Source of the DNA: Methylophilus sp. DW102
GTDB lineage: Bacteria; Pseudomonadota; Gammaproteobacteria; Burkholderiales; Methylophilaceae
DNA length: 64,000 nucleotides
Direction: 5' to 3'
Assembly: GCF_037076555.1 (NCBI RefSeq)
Contig: NZ_AP029023.1
Location: 1,550,001 to 1,614,000, forward strand
The notes beneath the pieces are model-generated. The model was not told the origin of the DNA. It made no database searches and worked only from the letters and a program-made list of their open reading frames with translations. Below are positions 1 through 9,253 of this stretch, piece after piece; positions within the stretch are counted from its first letter, which is position 1, and the number at the start of each line of letters is the position of its first letter. A program made the position numbers and the translations under genes.

Positions 1-1722
1 CGGGCTAAACAGGCGATTGGCATGGTTTTGCAAGCGCACTTTGATGGCCGCTAATGCTGCTGGCGTTTGTGCCAGCATGACGGCCATTTGCTCCAAAGCC
101 AGCCAATCTTGGCAAATACAATCCTCCAAGCCGAGTTGCTTGAGCAAACTTGCGCTTACGCGTGCCGGAAAGGTGGTACCTTGCACAGTGAGCAAAGGAA
201 TACCTTGCCATAGCGCGTCACTGGCGGTGGTATGGGCATTGTAGGGTGCGGTGTCCAGCATTAAATCTGCATGTTGCTGCCTGGCGATATGTTGCTCGAT
301 ACTGGTGCGCGGCGCGAAAATCAAACGATCAGCAGCGACGCCCAGTGCCATGGCGGCGTTTGTCAAATGCTTGGCTGCCCAGACATTACCTTCGAGCAGC
401 CACAATACGCTGCCTGGGACCTGTTTTAAAATCCGCATCCAGCAGGCAAACACCTCAGGCGTAATCTTGAAACTCTGGTTAAAGCAGCAGAACACAAAGC
501 CTTGCGCTGGCAAACCATGTGACTGGCGGCTACCTGCGTCTGTAGTGGGGCGACGTGCATTATTCGGTTGATAGCAGGGCAGTATGATCGCCTGCTCCGC
601 CAAGGCCACTCCTGCCAAGGTTTCATCCACGATAATCGCATCGTATAGCGGTACACCATTAAGCATGCCCATGCTGCCGGGATACCCCAACCAGTTGACG
701 TGCTTACGCGCCGGTTTATAAGCGGCGACGCCACTGCGACTGCGTTGAGTAAAGCCGGTTAAGTCTACCAGCAGGTCAATCTCCGCTGTGCGCATCTGTT
801 GCGCAACCGCTTCGTCTGTCATGTTGCTGATTTCCAGCCACTGATCTGCGGCCGCATGAAAAGCGTGCCATTCGGCAGACTGATCATTGTGGCTATTGCT
901 GTATAACAGTATTTCAAACTGCTCGCGATGGTGTGCAGCGATGACCTCAGTGACCAAATAAGCCAGGGGGTGTTTACGAAAATCCGAGGATAGATAAGCC
1001 ACTTTGATGCGCGCACCTGCTGATTTGGCCGCTGGCGCAGCCAGTGGTTGGATGTGCGCGTAATGTTGTTGCGCCCAACGGCTGGCACAGGCTAACTGCT
1101 CCTGATCTGTGGTGCCTGGCATGGACAGAAAGGCAAATGGCGGGATTTGTGCCTGAGGCAGCGCCTGTAACGCGTGACGCACCTCTGCAATGGCTTGCTC
1201 AAGCCCTTGCCAGTCAGCCATATGCTGTTTTTGATGGATCCAATGCACCTTGGCATGCAGCAGTTTGGGATTTAATTGCAGGGCACGCACATAGGCAGCC
1301 ACTGCCAAGTCCAGCCGGCCTTGCTCGCGGTAGGCATTGCCCAGATTGTTATGGCATTCCGCATCCTGTGGATCCAGTTGCAACGATTGCTGGTAGTGCT
1401 GGATGGCAAGCGCGGTTTGCCCAAGCTTGCGTAGGCTATTGGCCAGATTAAAATGCACATCGGCCTGCTGCTTGTCTTGTGCCAGTGAACGTCTGAAAAA
1501 GTCGGCCGCCAAAGTTTCATCGCCGCGCAGGCTGGCTACATTACCGAGCTGCATCAATATCTGCGGATGTTCTGGCACCAGTTGCAGGGCGTGCTGAAAA
1601 GCGCTTTCCGCCGCATTGGCTTGCTTGGTTTGCAAATAATACCGTCCCAGCTCGTAATGCAGTTCCGGGTCATCTGGCGTGCGGCTGAGCTGCTGCTGAA
1701 GTTTGGCTAGCTGATCAGTCAT
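1..1722 (-). CDS. TPR / SPINDLY-type O-GlcNAc transferase-like protein (3' part outside window)
   Basis: An open frame of 574 codons runs from ATG at 1722 off the left edge without a stop. The first ~190 residues are tetratricopeptide repeats (for example NPxA-like units with LGNxxxxxG). The rest matches the SPINDLY/OGT (GT41) C-terminal domain: KVAYLSSDFRKHPLAYLV, DLLVDLTGFT, VNWLGYPGSMGM, FCCFNQSFKITPEVF and LLDTAPYNAHTTASDALWQG. Family members transfer sugars from UDP- or GDP-sugars to proteins; the substrate here is unknown. Protein targets in bacteria include flagellins and adhesins, but nothing nearby fixes that. The start overlaps the mnmC stop as ATGA, so the two are probably translationally coupled. 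The frame is intact as far as it is visible. Confidence 0.85.
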   Translation of the reverse strand, partial: MTDQLAKLQQQLSRTPDDPELHYELGRYYLQTKQANAAESAFQHALQLVPEHPQILMQLGNVASLRGDETLAADFFRRSLAQDKQQADVHFNLANSLRKLGQTALAIQHYQQSLQLDPQDAECHNNLGNAYREQGRLDLAVAAYVRALQLNPKLLHAKVHWIHQKQHMADWQGLEQAIAEVRHALQALPQAQIPPFAFLSMPGTTDQEQLACASRWAQQHYAHIQPLAAPAAKSAGARIKVAYLSSDFRKHPLAYLVTEVIAAHHREQFEILLYSNSHNDQSAEWHAFHAAADQWLEISNMTDEAVAQQMRTAEIDLLVDLTGFTQRSRSGVAAYKPARKHVNWLGYPGSMGMLNGVPLYDAIIVDETLAGVALAEQAIILPCYQPNNARRPTTDAGSRQSHGLPAQGFVFCCFNQSFKITPEVFACWMRILKQVPGSVLWLLEGNVWAAKHLTNAAMALGVAADRLIFAPRTSIEQHIARQQHADLMLDTAPYNAHTTASDALWQGIPLLTVQGTTFPARVSASLLKQLGLEDCICQDWLALEQMAVMLAQTPAALAAIKVRLQNHANRLFSP

Positions 1723-3695
1723 GTTTTCTCTTGCTCACTAAACGGCTGTAGCAATGGCTTCCAGCCGGCCTGTTTAAACAATAACCGTTGCGGATGCAGA
1801 CCTAGCCAAAAAGTATCCTCAGAGAGTTGTGGCAAGGTATGGCCAAAATCTTGCAGCATGCGTCTGGCTAGTATGGCTGCACAATAAGGGGCTGTCATCA
1901 GGCCTTTACTACCGTGCGCTGCATGCACATACAGCCCTTGTGCAGCGGGCAAGTCAGCGAAGCTGTTGACTGACGCATGACTGTCCATTAAGTCTTGTAA
2001 CGGCAAAAGCGGACCCACATAGGGTAAATAATCCGGCGAGCCACAGCGTAACGAAGCCCGTGCCGAGATCACGGCCGTGTGCGCCACTGGACCAAATTGT
2101 GGACTGAGCGTGCTCACCATATGCAGATTTTGCTCGCTATCTTCAGCACGCACGCTGGTATCCGTTTCGCCTGGCGCAAAGGTGGCTCCCATGGCATGCG
2201 TTCCTTGATGCGCTGGGGTTAGATAGCCATCCCCACACAAGATGGTACGCAAGGGTTGCATCGCCGGTTGCGCGGCAATCACCCCCATTTGTCCACGCAC
2301 AGGATTGAGCCACATCCCACTCTCAGGAATTAAAGCTGCCGCTTCAGCCGCATTACACACCACCACGGCATCAAACGTGCCCAAGGGGCTGCTATCACTG
2401 AATAGCTGCCAGCCGGAAGAAATGCGTGAAAGCTTGTCGACCTCCTGCGCTAAATGCAACCTAATTTTTGGCTGCTTCACCATCTGCTGGCAAGCCCGCA
2501 CCGGATTGACCCAGGCCCCGTGCGGGAAATATAAGCACTCATGGCCAATCTGAACGCCCGCGCATTCGCTGGCTGCTGCTGCCGTCATTTTGTGGAGCAG
2601 TGGCGTATCGACGCCAAGCTGTTCATAGCGGGCGGCAACTTTTTGCACGCGTTTATGTTCACGTGGGCTGCCACCGAGTTGTAATAACCCGACGCTCTGG
2701 AAGCCGTCGTCGCCCAGATTGAGCTGCGCATAATGCCGCAGGCTATAACTATAGCTACGCCAGGCGAGCTGGTCATTCATCGGTTTTTCGGCATTGAGCC
2801 TGGGATAGAGCATGCCTCTGGGATTGCCAGAGGCCCCCGTAGCGACTTGCGCCGCACGCTCAAACACATGCACTTCACAGCCGAGCGACGCCAATTGATT
2901 GGCCGTGCTGCAGCCCGCAATGCCTGCACCTATGATGGCCACTTTAGGCAGCGGGTTGATCGTTGGTGCAGTCGTCGTGGGCCAATTTCCACATAACATT
3001 TCACGCTTGTTGCCAAAGCCTTTAGTTTTTTGGACTACAAATCCAGCGGCTTGCAAGCCGCGCTTGACCACACCCGCACTGGTAAAGGTGGCAAATGTGG
3101 TGCCTGTGCGCGCACAGGTGGCCATGCTTGCAAATAAATATGGTTGCCACATTTGCGGATTCTTGGACGGCGCAAAGCCATCGAGAAACCAGGCATCGGC
3201 CTTCAAAGTGAGCTGTGGCAAATAATGCGCACTGTCCCCGATAAACAAGGTCAGGCTGGCCGAGAAACTAGGCAGCTCAAGCTGGTTAATGCCTGGCTGT
3301 AACAAGTGATATTGTGCGCAGAGTGCCGCGCTTGCTTCGGCCAGTTCTGGAAAATGCGCATGCGCGGTTCGCAAATCCTGCAAGGTGAAGGGCGCAATTT
3401 CGACGCTGACAAAATGCAGGTGGGCGTGAGCAGGAGCGGTGTCACGCCAGAGCTTGAGAGCCGCCAGAAAATTGAGGCCGCTGCCAAAACCCGTCTCTAC
3501 AATGACAAAATGACTCGCTGTGTCGGCCGGGAGCTGCTGCCAGCGTTCAGCCAAATGGTTATGCTGCAAAAACACATAACGGGTTTCTGCCAGCCCATGC
3601 TGCGGATGCTCGGGACTGACAGAAAAATAAACATCATCGAATTCGGGGGAGTAGGGCAGGCCATTGCGCCACTCCAAGACTGCATGTGTACTCAT
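1719..3695 (-). CDS. mnmC: MnmC, bifunctional tRNA 5-methylaminomethyl-2-thiouridine biosynthesis enzyme
   Basis: This 658-residue protein has the full two-domain MnmC layout. Residues ~1-240 are the SAM-dependent methyltransferase, with ETGFGSGLN at 67-75 and DAWFLDGFAPSKNP at 167-180. Residues ~250-650 are the FAD oxidoreductase, with the dinucleotide fold VAIIGAGIAGCS at ~252-263. The oxidase half converts cmnm5U to nm5U at tRNA wobble U34 and the methyltransferase half makes mnm5U. The length fits the family (~660). It lies 36 bp after the CFA synthase stop and overlaps the next gene by ATGA, so it may be the tail of the lipid operon although its role is unrelated. Confidence 0.95.
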   Translation of the reverse strand: MSTHAVLEWRNGLPYSPEFDDVYFSVSPEHPQHGLAETRYVFLQHNHLAERWQQLPADTASHFVIVETGFGSGLNFLAALKLWRDTAPAHAHLHFVSVEIAPFTLQDLRTAHAHFPELAEASAALCAQYHLLQPGINQLELPSFSASLTLFIGDSAHYLPQLTLKADAWFLDGFAPSKNPQMWQPYLFASMATCARTGTTFATFTSAGVVKRGLQAAGFVVQKTKGFGNKREMLCGNWPTTTAPTINPLPKVAIIGAGIAGCSTANQLASLGCEVHVFERAAQVATGASGNPRGMLYPRLNAEKPMNDQLAWRSYSYSLRHYAQLNLGDDGFQSVGLLQLGGSPREHKRVQKVAARYEQLGVDTPLLHKMTAAAASECAGVQIGHECLYFPHGAWVNPVRACQQMVKQPKIRLHLAQEVDKLSRISSGWQLFSDSSPLGTFDAVVVCNAAEAAALIPESGMWLNPVRGQMGVIAAQPAMQPLRTILCGDGYLTPAHQGTHAMGATFAPGETDTSVRAEDSEQNLHMVSTLSPQFGPVAHTAVISARASLRCGSPDYLPYVGPLLPLQDLMDSHASVNSFADLPAAQGLYVHAAHGSKGLMTAPYCAAILARRMLQDFGHTLPQLSEDTFWLGLHPQRLLFKQAGWKPLLQPFSEQEKT

Positions 3696-3731
3696 GCCGC
3701 CAAGTTTATCATGGCCGGAGCATGCGCTGCT

Positions 3732-5021
3732 TTAGGCCACGCGCTTAAGCTGACGATAACCAGGTTTGGCCAACAGCAAATGCACGTCGCCCAGCGCGCA
3801 TTCTGCAAAGCCACCCTCGCAGTAACTCAGGTAAAAATCCCACATGCGAATAAAGGTCTCGCTATAGCCCAGCCGCTGTATGGCATCGATATTGGCAAAA
3901 AAGTTTTCCCGCCATAGACGCAAGGTGGTGGCATAGTCCAGGCCAATATCCTGCAAGTCCACCAGCCGCAAGTCGCTGGCGCGGGTCATGCTTGCCAGCA
4001 TGGCAGTGTTCGATGGAATATTCGAGCCTGGAAAAATATAGCGCTGGATAAAATCCACGGAGCGGATGGCACTGTCATAACGCTGATCCGCAATTGTAAT
4101 AGCCTGAATCAATGCAACACCGTTGGGCTTCAATAACTGGCTGACTTTGTTGAAATACGTGTCGTAGTATTGATGACCGACCGCTTCTATCATTTCGATT
4201 GAAACCAGTTTGTCGTATTGCCCATGCAGATGACGGTAATCCTGCTTGAGCAGCGTGATGCGGTCTTGCAGTCCTGCTTCCGCGATTCTGCTTTGAGCCA
4301 ACGCATATTGTTGCTGCGAAATGGTGGTGGTGGTCACATGGCAACCATAGTGCTTGGCCGCATAGATGGCGAAGCCGCCCCATCCCGTACCAATCTCAAT
4401 CACGCGATCGTTTGCGCTAAGCTGTAATTTCTCACAAATAACCTGTAACTTACGCTCAGAAGCCGCTTGTAAACTAGCGGGTTCCGTGTCAAACATGGCA
4501 GAGGAATACATCATGGTCGGGTCCAGAAATAACTGGAACAAGTCATTACCGAGATCATAGTGCGCGGCAATATTCTTTTTGCTGCCTGCCTCGCTGTTGC
4601 TATTGAGCCAGTGAAACAGTTTGAGTACGGGCTTGCTTAGCCATTGATAGCCGCCTTCCAGCGTGTCCATGACAGATTGGTTAAGCACCATCAGGCGGAT
4701 CACATCGGTTAATGTGTCTGCTTGCCAGTAGCCCAGCATATACGCCTCCCCCGCACCAATGCTGCCGCCAAATGCAATTTCGCCATAAAAACGCGCATCA
4801 AGCACGGTAATGCTGGCTTGAATCTGGCCTGGTTGTGCCTGGCCAAACACATGCGTTTCTGTGCCATCTACAAGCGTAAGCTGGCCAATCTGCAGTCCTA
4901 ACAGGCGTTTGAGCACCTGCGATTTGGCCAGTTGCGCTACCCATTTGGCGCGGCTTTTGGCCTTGAGCGGTTTGGTCAGGGTGTCCGTTGGCAAGGATGA
5001 AGGGCTGGGAAGGGTATTCAT
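3732..5021 (-). CDS. cfa: Cyclopropane-fatty-acyl-phospholipid synthase
   Basis: A 429-residue SAM-dependent enzyme that would methylenate cis double bonds of phospholipid acyl chains at the inner membrane. Visible motifs: AAHYDLGNDLFQLFLDP (~152-168), the SAM loop VIEIGTGWGGFA (207-218), SIEMIEAVG, VDFIQRYIFPGSNIPS, and DYATTLRLWRENF, which corresponds to the bicarbonate/tyrosine region of E. coli Cfa. The frame extends upstream to 5117, but that overlaps the DUF1365 gene. ATG 5021 sits 16 nt after the DUF1365 stop and gives a normal N-terminus, so it was chosen. The FAD oxidase-DUF1365-CFA order is recurrent in proteobacteria. A different SAM-dependent acyl-chain methylation is possible. 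Confidence 0.9.
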   Translation of the reverse strand: MNTLPSPSSLPTDTLTKPLKAKSRAKWVAQLAKSQVLKRLLGLQIGQLTLVDGTETHVFGQAQPGQIQASITVLDARFYGEIAFGGSIGAGEAYMLGYWQADTLTDVIRLMVLNQSVMDTLEGGYQWLSKPVLKLFHWLNSNSEAGSKKNIAAHYDLGNDLFQLFLDPTMMYSSAMFDTEPASLQAASERKLQVICEKLQLSANDRVIEIGTGWGGFAIYAAKHYGCHVTTTTISQQQYALAQSRIAEAGLQDRITLLKQDYRHLHGQYDKLVSIEMIEAVGHQYYDTYFNKVSQLLKPNGVALIQAITIADQRYDSAIRSVDFIQRYIFPGSNIPSNTAMLASMTRASDLRLVDLQDIGLDYATTLRLWRENFFANIDAIQRLGYSETFIRMWDFYLSYCEGGFAECALGDVHLLLAKPGYRQLKRVA

Positions 5022-5037
5022 AGTATTCAATTCAGCG

Positions 5038-5811
5038 TCAGGTATTTTGATCAGGATGGGGATAGAACGGCACTTTTTTGAGCCAAAGCCGCAAGGCTTG
5101 CCAATAAATGGCGGCAATCACTTTCAGTGTCATCCACGGGTACTGCCATAACAGGCGATTCAAGGTAGCCGCTTGCCAGGGCTGTCTGTGTAATTTCAAG
5201 GTGGCAAAAAACATGGACTGTTGATCTCGCCAGTTTTGCATATGTACGTTGAGGACTTCCGCCGGCAATGAAAATTGCCATTGATACTGGATATCCATAG
5301 GCATAAATGGCGAAACATGAAAGTCTTTTTTGAGGCTAAATACCCCGTTCTCGGCCGTATTCATGGCATGTACATAAGCAAACCGTTCTTTCCATGGAGT
5401 ATTGGTAATGTGGCTCACAATCGCTTGTAATTGGCCTTGCTCATCGTGGCAGTAATAAAAACTCACCGGATTAAAGCAAATGCCCCAGTAACGGCAATGC
5501 GTCAGCAAGCCGATGCGACCTAATGGACGCTGCCCGGTTTCCTGTTCAACCAGGTTACGCACGCTGACATCCAGCGGCTCGTGGCTGGGCCCCAGATAGT
5601 CCTGGCGCCGAAAATAAGCCAGATTTGGTTTAAGATAAGACCATAAGCGATTGTTTTTAAAAAGCTTTGGCAATTCATCCAGATCCAGATACAACATAAA
5701 CAGCCGGTAGCGAAAACCATGCAGGGTTGGCTGTAGCCGTTGATGGCTCACCCAACCTGTATAAATGGCACTTTGCAAGCAGTCTGTTTGCAATGCGGCG
5801 GGGGGACTCAT
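5038..5811 (-). CDS. DUF1365 family protein
   Basis: A 257-residue protein of the DUF1365 family, recognised by SAIYTGWVSHQRLQP at the start, HGFRYRLFMLYLDLDEL, LLTHCRYWGICFNPVSFYYC and FHVSPFMPMD. The catalytic role is unknown. Family members almost always sit between a flavin amine-oxidase-like gene and a cfa gene, as here. Its start overlaps the stop of the FAD gene (ATGA) and its stop is 16 nt before cfa, so it is surely co-transcribed with them. By context it acts on, or presents, acyl substrates for the modification made by its neighbours. No clear signal peptide is visible; the C-terminus is basic and hydrophobic. Confidence 0.9.
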   Translation of the reverse strand: MSPPAALQTDCLQSAIYTGWVSHQRLQPTLHGFRYRLFMLYLDLDELPKLFKNNRLWSYLKPNLAYFRRQDYLGPSHEPLDVSVRNLVEQETGQRPLGRIGLLTHCRYWGICFNPVSFYYCHDEQGQLQAIVSHITNTPWKERFAYVHAMNTAENGVFSLKKDFHVSPFMPMDIQYQWQFSLPAEVLNVHMQNWRDQQSMFFATLKLHRQPWQAATLNRLLWQYPWMTLKVIAAIYWQALRLWLKKVPFYPHPDQNT

Positions 5812-7061
5812 AAATGCATCGCCTGAAAATGTTGTATGGCCGCCAGTGCACTGACCACGCCGTCCTCGTGAAAACCGTTGCGCCAGTAGGCGCCGGCATA
5901 GCCAGTCCGGTGTTTGCCACTGATCTCGGCATGGCGGGCTTGTGCCTGGGCGCCTGCCAGCGTGTACAAAGGATGGCGGTAGTGCAGCTTTTTAATCACC
6001 TTGTCTGGCGCGATGGCATCGGTGTAGTTCAAGGTGACCAGTAAAGGCTCGCTGGACTGGATGCCTTGCAGGATGTTCATGTTATAGGTGACCTGCACCT
6101 TGTCTGTCGCTTGCGCCGTAACGTGGTAGTTCCACGCCGCCCAGGCTAGCTTGCGTTGCGGCATCAGACGGGCATCCGTATGCAGATATACCGTGTTATC
6201 CTGATAGGGAATGGCGCCTAGGATGTCGCGCTCGGCCGTTGTGGCCTCAGCGCCCAATATCTGCAAGGCTTCATCACTGTGGCAGGCAAAAAAGACAAAA
6301 TCAAACCGCTGTGATTGCCCGTTTTGCGTGGTCACGCTGACGCCCTGTGCATCGCGTTGCACAGCCTGCACTGCTGCATTGAGCTGGATACGGTCACGAT
6401 AGCCGGCAGTGATTTTTTCCAGATAGCGCGCAGAACCGCCGACGATGGTGCGCCACTGCGGCCGCTGGTCTACCGTGAGCATGCCATGATGGTGAAAAAA
6501 GCGCACAAAGAAGCGGGCAGGGAACTGCAGCATCTGTTCTGAATCAGTTGACCAGATCGCGGCCCCCATAGGCACGATGTAGTCGCGGATGAATTGGCTT
6601 GAATATCCCTGCCGTTTTAAATAGTCACCCAGCGGAATTTCATCGCCTGTAGCGAGCAGAGCCAGTGAGGTTTTGTTAAAGCGCAAGATATCCAGAATCA
6701 TGCGGTAAAACGCTGGGGACAGTAAGTTGCGGCGCTGGGCAAACAGACTGTTTAACGTCGTACCGTTATATTCCAGCCCGCTGACTTCGTTGCGCACGCT
6801 AAAGCTCATGTTGCTGTCACGCCAAGCGACACCCGCTTCACGCAAAATACGCTCAAACTCAGGATAGGTTTTATCGTTAAATACAATAAAGCCAGTATCT
6901 ACCGCATGCTTCTGGCCACCAACCGTCACCTCATGTGTATGCGTATGGCCACCGATGTAGTCGTTAGCTTCAAACAGGGTGATGTCATGCTGCTGATGCA
7001 AATAATAGGCAAGGGTATTACCAGCGATACCGCCGCCGATAATGGCAATCTTCAATCCCAT
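5808..7061 (-). CDS. FAD-dependent amine-oxidase-like oxidoreductase
   Basis: A 417-residue flavoprotein with an N-terminal Rossmann motif (IAIIGGGIAGNTLAYYL, residues ~5-21) followed by the FAD ribose acid in LFEANDYIGGHTHT. It also has GFIVFNDKTYPEF and LNYNGT-like family blocks, and ends in YAGAYWRNGFHEDGV. It belongs to the NAD(P)/FAD amine-oxidase-like group found next to DUF1365 and cfa, also seen in RpoE/ChrR singlet-oxygen regulons of other proteobacteria. The reaction is not established; desaturation or oxidation of an acyl chain is the usual inference. It overlaps the desaturase stop (TAATG) and the DUF1365 start (ATGA). No ECF sigma or ChrR gene is in the window. Confidence 0.88.
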   Translation of the reverse strand: MGLKIAIIGGGIAGNTLAYYLHQQHDITLFEANDYIGGHTHTHEVTVGGQKHAVDTGFIVFNDKTYPEFERILREAGVAWRDSNMSFSVRNEVSGLEYNGTTLNSLFAQRRNLLSPAFYRMILDILRFNKTSLALLATGDEIPLGDYLKRQGYSSQFIRDYIVPMGAAIWSTDSEQMLQFPARFFVRFFHHHGMLTVDQRPQWRTIVGGSARYLEKITAGYRDRIQLNAAVQAVQRDAQGVSVTTQNGQSQRFDFVFFACHSDEALQILGAEATTAERDILGAIPYQDNTVYLHTDARLMPQRKLAWAAWNYHVTAQATDKVQVTYNMNILQGIQSSEPLLVTLNYTDAIAPDKVIKKLHYRHPLYTLAGAQAQARHAEISGKHRTGYAGAYWRNGFHEDGVVSALAAIQHFQAMHL

Positions 7062-8005
7062 TACAGCGGCCTTTCCTGATGATGCTGATCGCGCACCTCA
7101 ACTGGCACTTGCTTTAAATTCCAGATTAACCCTAATGCAGCCAGTATTCTCAGTCCGTAATAGGTCAAATCAATCTCCCACCAGTAAAAACCTTGCTTGA
7201 CCGAACCCGGAAAATGATGATGATTGTTGTGCCAGCCTTCACCCAGCGTCAGCAGGGCAATCAGCCAGTTATTGCGACTGTGGTCGCGCGTGGCATAACG
7301 GCGGCTACCCCAGACATGCGCCAAGGAGTTGACACAAAAGGTGGCGTGATAAAGCGCCACGGTGGAAACCACAAAGCCCCACACCAGTAACTGCCAGCCG
7401 TTGGTTTGTAATTGTGGCGCATAATGTGCCAGCGCAGTCCCCAGTAAAAAGATGCCTAAAGCCAGTGCGAGCGGCACCAGGCTGTCAAAACGGTCCAACC
7501 AGCAGAGTTCACGAAAACGCGTCAATTCACGCACACGCTCTAATTGCGTCTTGAAATTGGCATGGCTCAGAAACCAGCCTAAATGACTCCACAGCAAGCC
7601 ATGCTGGTGTGGTGAATGAATATCTTGCGGCTGATCTGCATGTACATGATGACTGCGGTGGTGGGCGGCCCACCACAAAGGACCGCGTTGTACTGCAGTG
7701 GCTCCAATCAAGGCAAATAAGAACTGTCCGGCGCGCGAGGTTTGAAAGGTCTTGTGGGCAAAATAGCGGTGATAAAAGCCGGTAATCGCAAACATGCGGA
7801 TCAAATAAAGCCCGATGGCAAAGGCCACCGCAAAAGGACTCCAGCCCACCCAATATAAAGCGAGCAGGGCAAGATGCAGGCCAACAAACGGCAGCACCCG
7901 CCACCAGTCTATGCTCTCCGCATGCGCACTGGCTGGCGGCTGGTAGCGCTGGTTATCCAGCCAGCCAATGAGCCGCCATAGCAGCCCGGTGATTCTGTGT
8001 TGCAT
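7061..8005 (-). CDS. Acyl desaturase (stearoyl-CoA desaturase-like, di-iron membrane enzyme)
   Basis: A 314-residue membrane desaturase. The three histidine boxes are present: HRYFAH at 79-84, HRSHH at ~116-120, and HNNHHHFPGS in the C-terminal third, which together bind the di-iron site. Hydrophobic segments lie at ~38-72, ~92-108 and ~170-220. Enzymes of this class insert a cis double bond into acyl-CoA or acyl-lipid chains using O2. The product would feed the CFA synthase encoded three genes downstream. A 73-bp gap separates it from the lipocalin gene upstream, so a promoter may lie at 8006-8078. Regiospecificity cannot be read from the sequence. Confidence 0.9.
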   Translation of the reverse strand: MQHRITGLLWRLIGWLDNQRYQPPASAHAESIDWWRVLPFVGLHLALLALYWVGWSPFAVAFAIGLYLIRMFAITGFYHRYFAHKTFQTSRAGQFLFALIGATAVQRGPLWWAAHHRSHHVHADQPQDIHSPHQHGLLWSHLGWFLSHANFKTQLERVRELTRFRELCWLDRFDSLVPLALALGIFLLGTALAHYAPQLQTNGWQLLVWGFVVSTVALYHATFCVNSLAHVWGSRRYATRDHSRNNWLIALLTLGEGWHNNHHHFPGSVKQGFYWWEIDLTYYGLRILAALGLIWNLKQVPVEVRDQHHQERPL

Positions 8006-8078
8006 GATTCGTCCTCTCTCAAATACGCGTCGCCTGTTGCGCGTATGGTGATGTTTGTTTGATCAACAACTCACCCTT

Positions 8079-8609
8079 TTATTGTGGTTGATGCTTGAAA
8101 ACCTCTAGCTTGCTGGTGTCGTAGCCCATGGCCAGGATTCTAGCGACCAGTTGTTCATAGCTGGCCTGATCCAGCGTTGGTTTCCTCGACATCAGCCAGA
8201 CATAATCACGTTTGTTACGCGCAATGATCGTATGCTGGTAATCCTGGTCCAGGTAAGCAATCAGGTATTCTGATTTGAACGGCCACACAAACTGCATGCG
8301 CCACTCGGCATTGCCAGTGCCCGGCACAATAAAACCCGTCGGGTGATAGACTTTAAGTGGGCCTGTGAAACTGCCCTGACGAAAGCTGAAAGTAGTGGCA
8401 ATACTGCCATCCGAAGTTTTTTCATAGCGCTCAACCGGATTGTAAGGATCCTTTTCAATGAAGGTCGGGATCGCTGCTATCACATACCAGTCGCCCATAA
8501 AACGGTCCAAATCCACTTGCTCAACCGTTTTAATCGGAGGCAAGCTTTGGCAAGCGGTCAGAGAAAAAATACTCATTATACAAATCACTTTAAATAATTT
8601 ATTCAACAT
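8079..8609 (-). CDS. Lipocalin family lipoprotein (Blc-like)
   Basis: A 176-residue lipoprotein. It has a signal peptide and lipobox LTAC with the lipidated Cys at residue 20, then the lipocalin signature DRFMGDWYVIAAIPTF and the later strand YVWLMSRKPTL. Bacterial lipocalins of the Blc type are outer-membrane lipoproteins that bind fatty acids or lysophospholipids. Here the gene follows the DUF6134-like gene by 5 bp inside the lipid-modification block, which supports a role in handling modified lipids. Family length is ~170-180, so it is complete. Confidence 0.9.
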   Translation of the reverse strand: MLNKLFKVICIMSIFSLTACQSLPPIKTVEQVDLDRFMGDWYVIAAIPTFIEKDPYNPVERYEKTSDGSIATTFSFRQGSFTGPLKVYHPTGFIVPGTGNAEWRMQFVWPFKSEYLIAYLDQDYQHTIIARNKRDYVWLMSRKPTLDQASYEQLVARILAMGYDTSKLEVFKHQPQ

Positions 8610-8614
8610 ATTGA

Positions 8615-9253
8615 TTAAATAAGTTTATATTTAATTTTATAGCCTTCTGGCGTAATCGACTCCAACGCCACCCACTGCTGTTGCTGATCGTACCAAAGCG
8701 TAATTTTCAGTTTGTCTTTGCCCTTTAAACGGCCATTGAGCCGATATTGATGGGTGAGGGTGGTCTGACCTTTCACCTCTATAGTTTTGCTGCCTTCATC
8801 CGTGACAGTCACATCCAGATATTCTGCATTTTGTGGGTTAAGTAAACGGGATTGCTTGAGTATTTCGGGATTCCAGTAAGCAAAGGTCATGATACAGCTT
8901 GGCAGGGTTTGCGTACTGCCATTTTTCTCAAGTACAAACTGATTATTTTGTATCGCTCCTTTGACGTCGGTGATTTCTTTATTTTCCTCGGTGTGTGCCG
9001 TCAGTTGAGACAGGCAGTTGCCTTGCCATTGTTCATCGGCCTGGTGCTGGTAGCGATAGGCATTAATAAACAGCACTTTGACCTTGAAATTGGCGCGGCT
9101 TTGCAATTGGTTCTGATCCAGGCTAAAGGTGTGCGTCCCAATTTTTTGCTGGTCCAGATAGACCTCAAATGACCAGTCCTGCGCCTGTAGGGGAATAGCG
9201 AATAACAGCGCCAGGCCAGTTAAAGTGCATCGCGTGATAACCTTAATTCTCAT
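8615..9253 (-). CDS. Exported DUF6134-like protein
   Basis: A 212-residue protein with a clear signal peptide (hydrophobic residues ~8-22, cleavage near LQAQD). The body is rich in beta strands, with WSFEVYLDQQKIGTHTF, two cysteines (NCLSQL and LPSCIM), FAYWNPEIL and a C-terminal EGYKIKYKLI. It resembles the DUF6134 group, which is of unknown function and often lies in CFA/DUF2878 lipid loci. It overlaps the DUF1295 stop by 4 bp and is 5 bp before the lipocalin gene. It probably acts in the periplasm on lipids modified by the neighbouring enzymes. Family assignment is from memory of the pattern, so moderate. Confidence 0.7.
   Translation of the reverse strand: MRIKVITRCTLTGLALLFAIPLQAQDWSFEVYLDQQKIGTHTFSLDQNQLQSRANFKVKVLFINAYRYQHQADEQWQGNCLSQLTAHTEENKEITDVKGAIQNNQFVLEKNGSTQTLPSCIMTFAYWNPEILKQSRLLNPQNAEYLDVTVTDEGSKTIEVKGQTTLTHQYRLNGRLKGKDKLKITLWYDQQQQWVALESITPEGYKIKYKLI

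Noticed and set aside
3306..3917. Plus-strand open frame of ~200 codons across mnmC and cfa
   Set aside because: It lies antisense to two well-supported genes and has no family features.
8006..8078. ECF (RpoE/ChrR-type) promoter before the desaturase
   Set aside because: A TGATCA is present but no TAAGA-like -10 lies at the expected distance.
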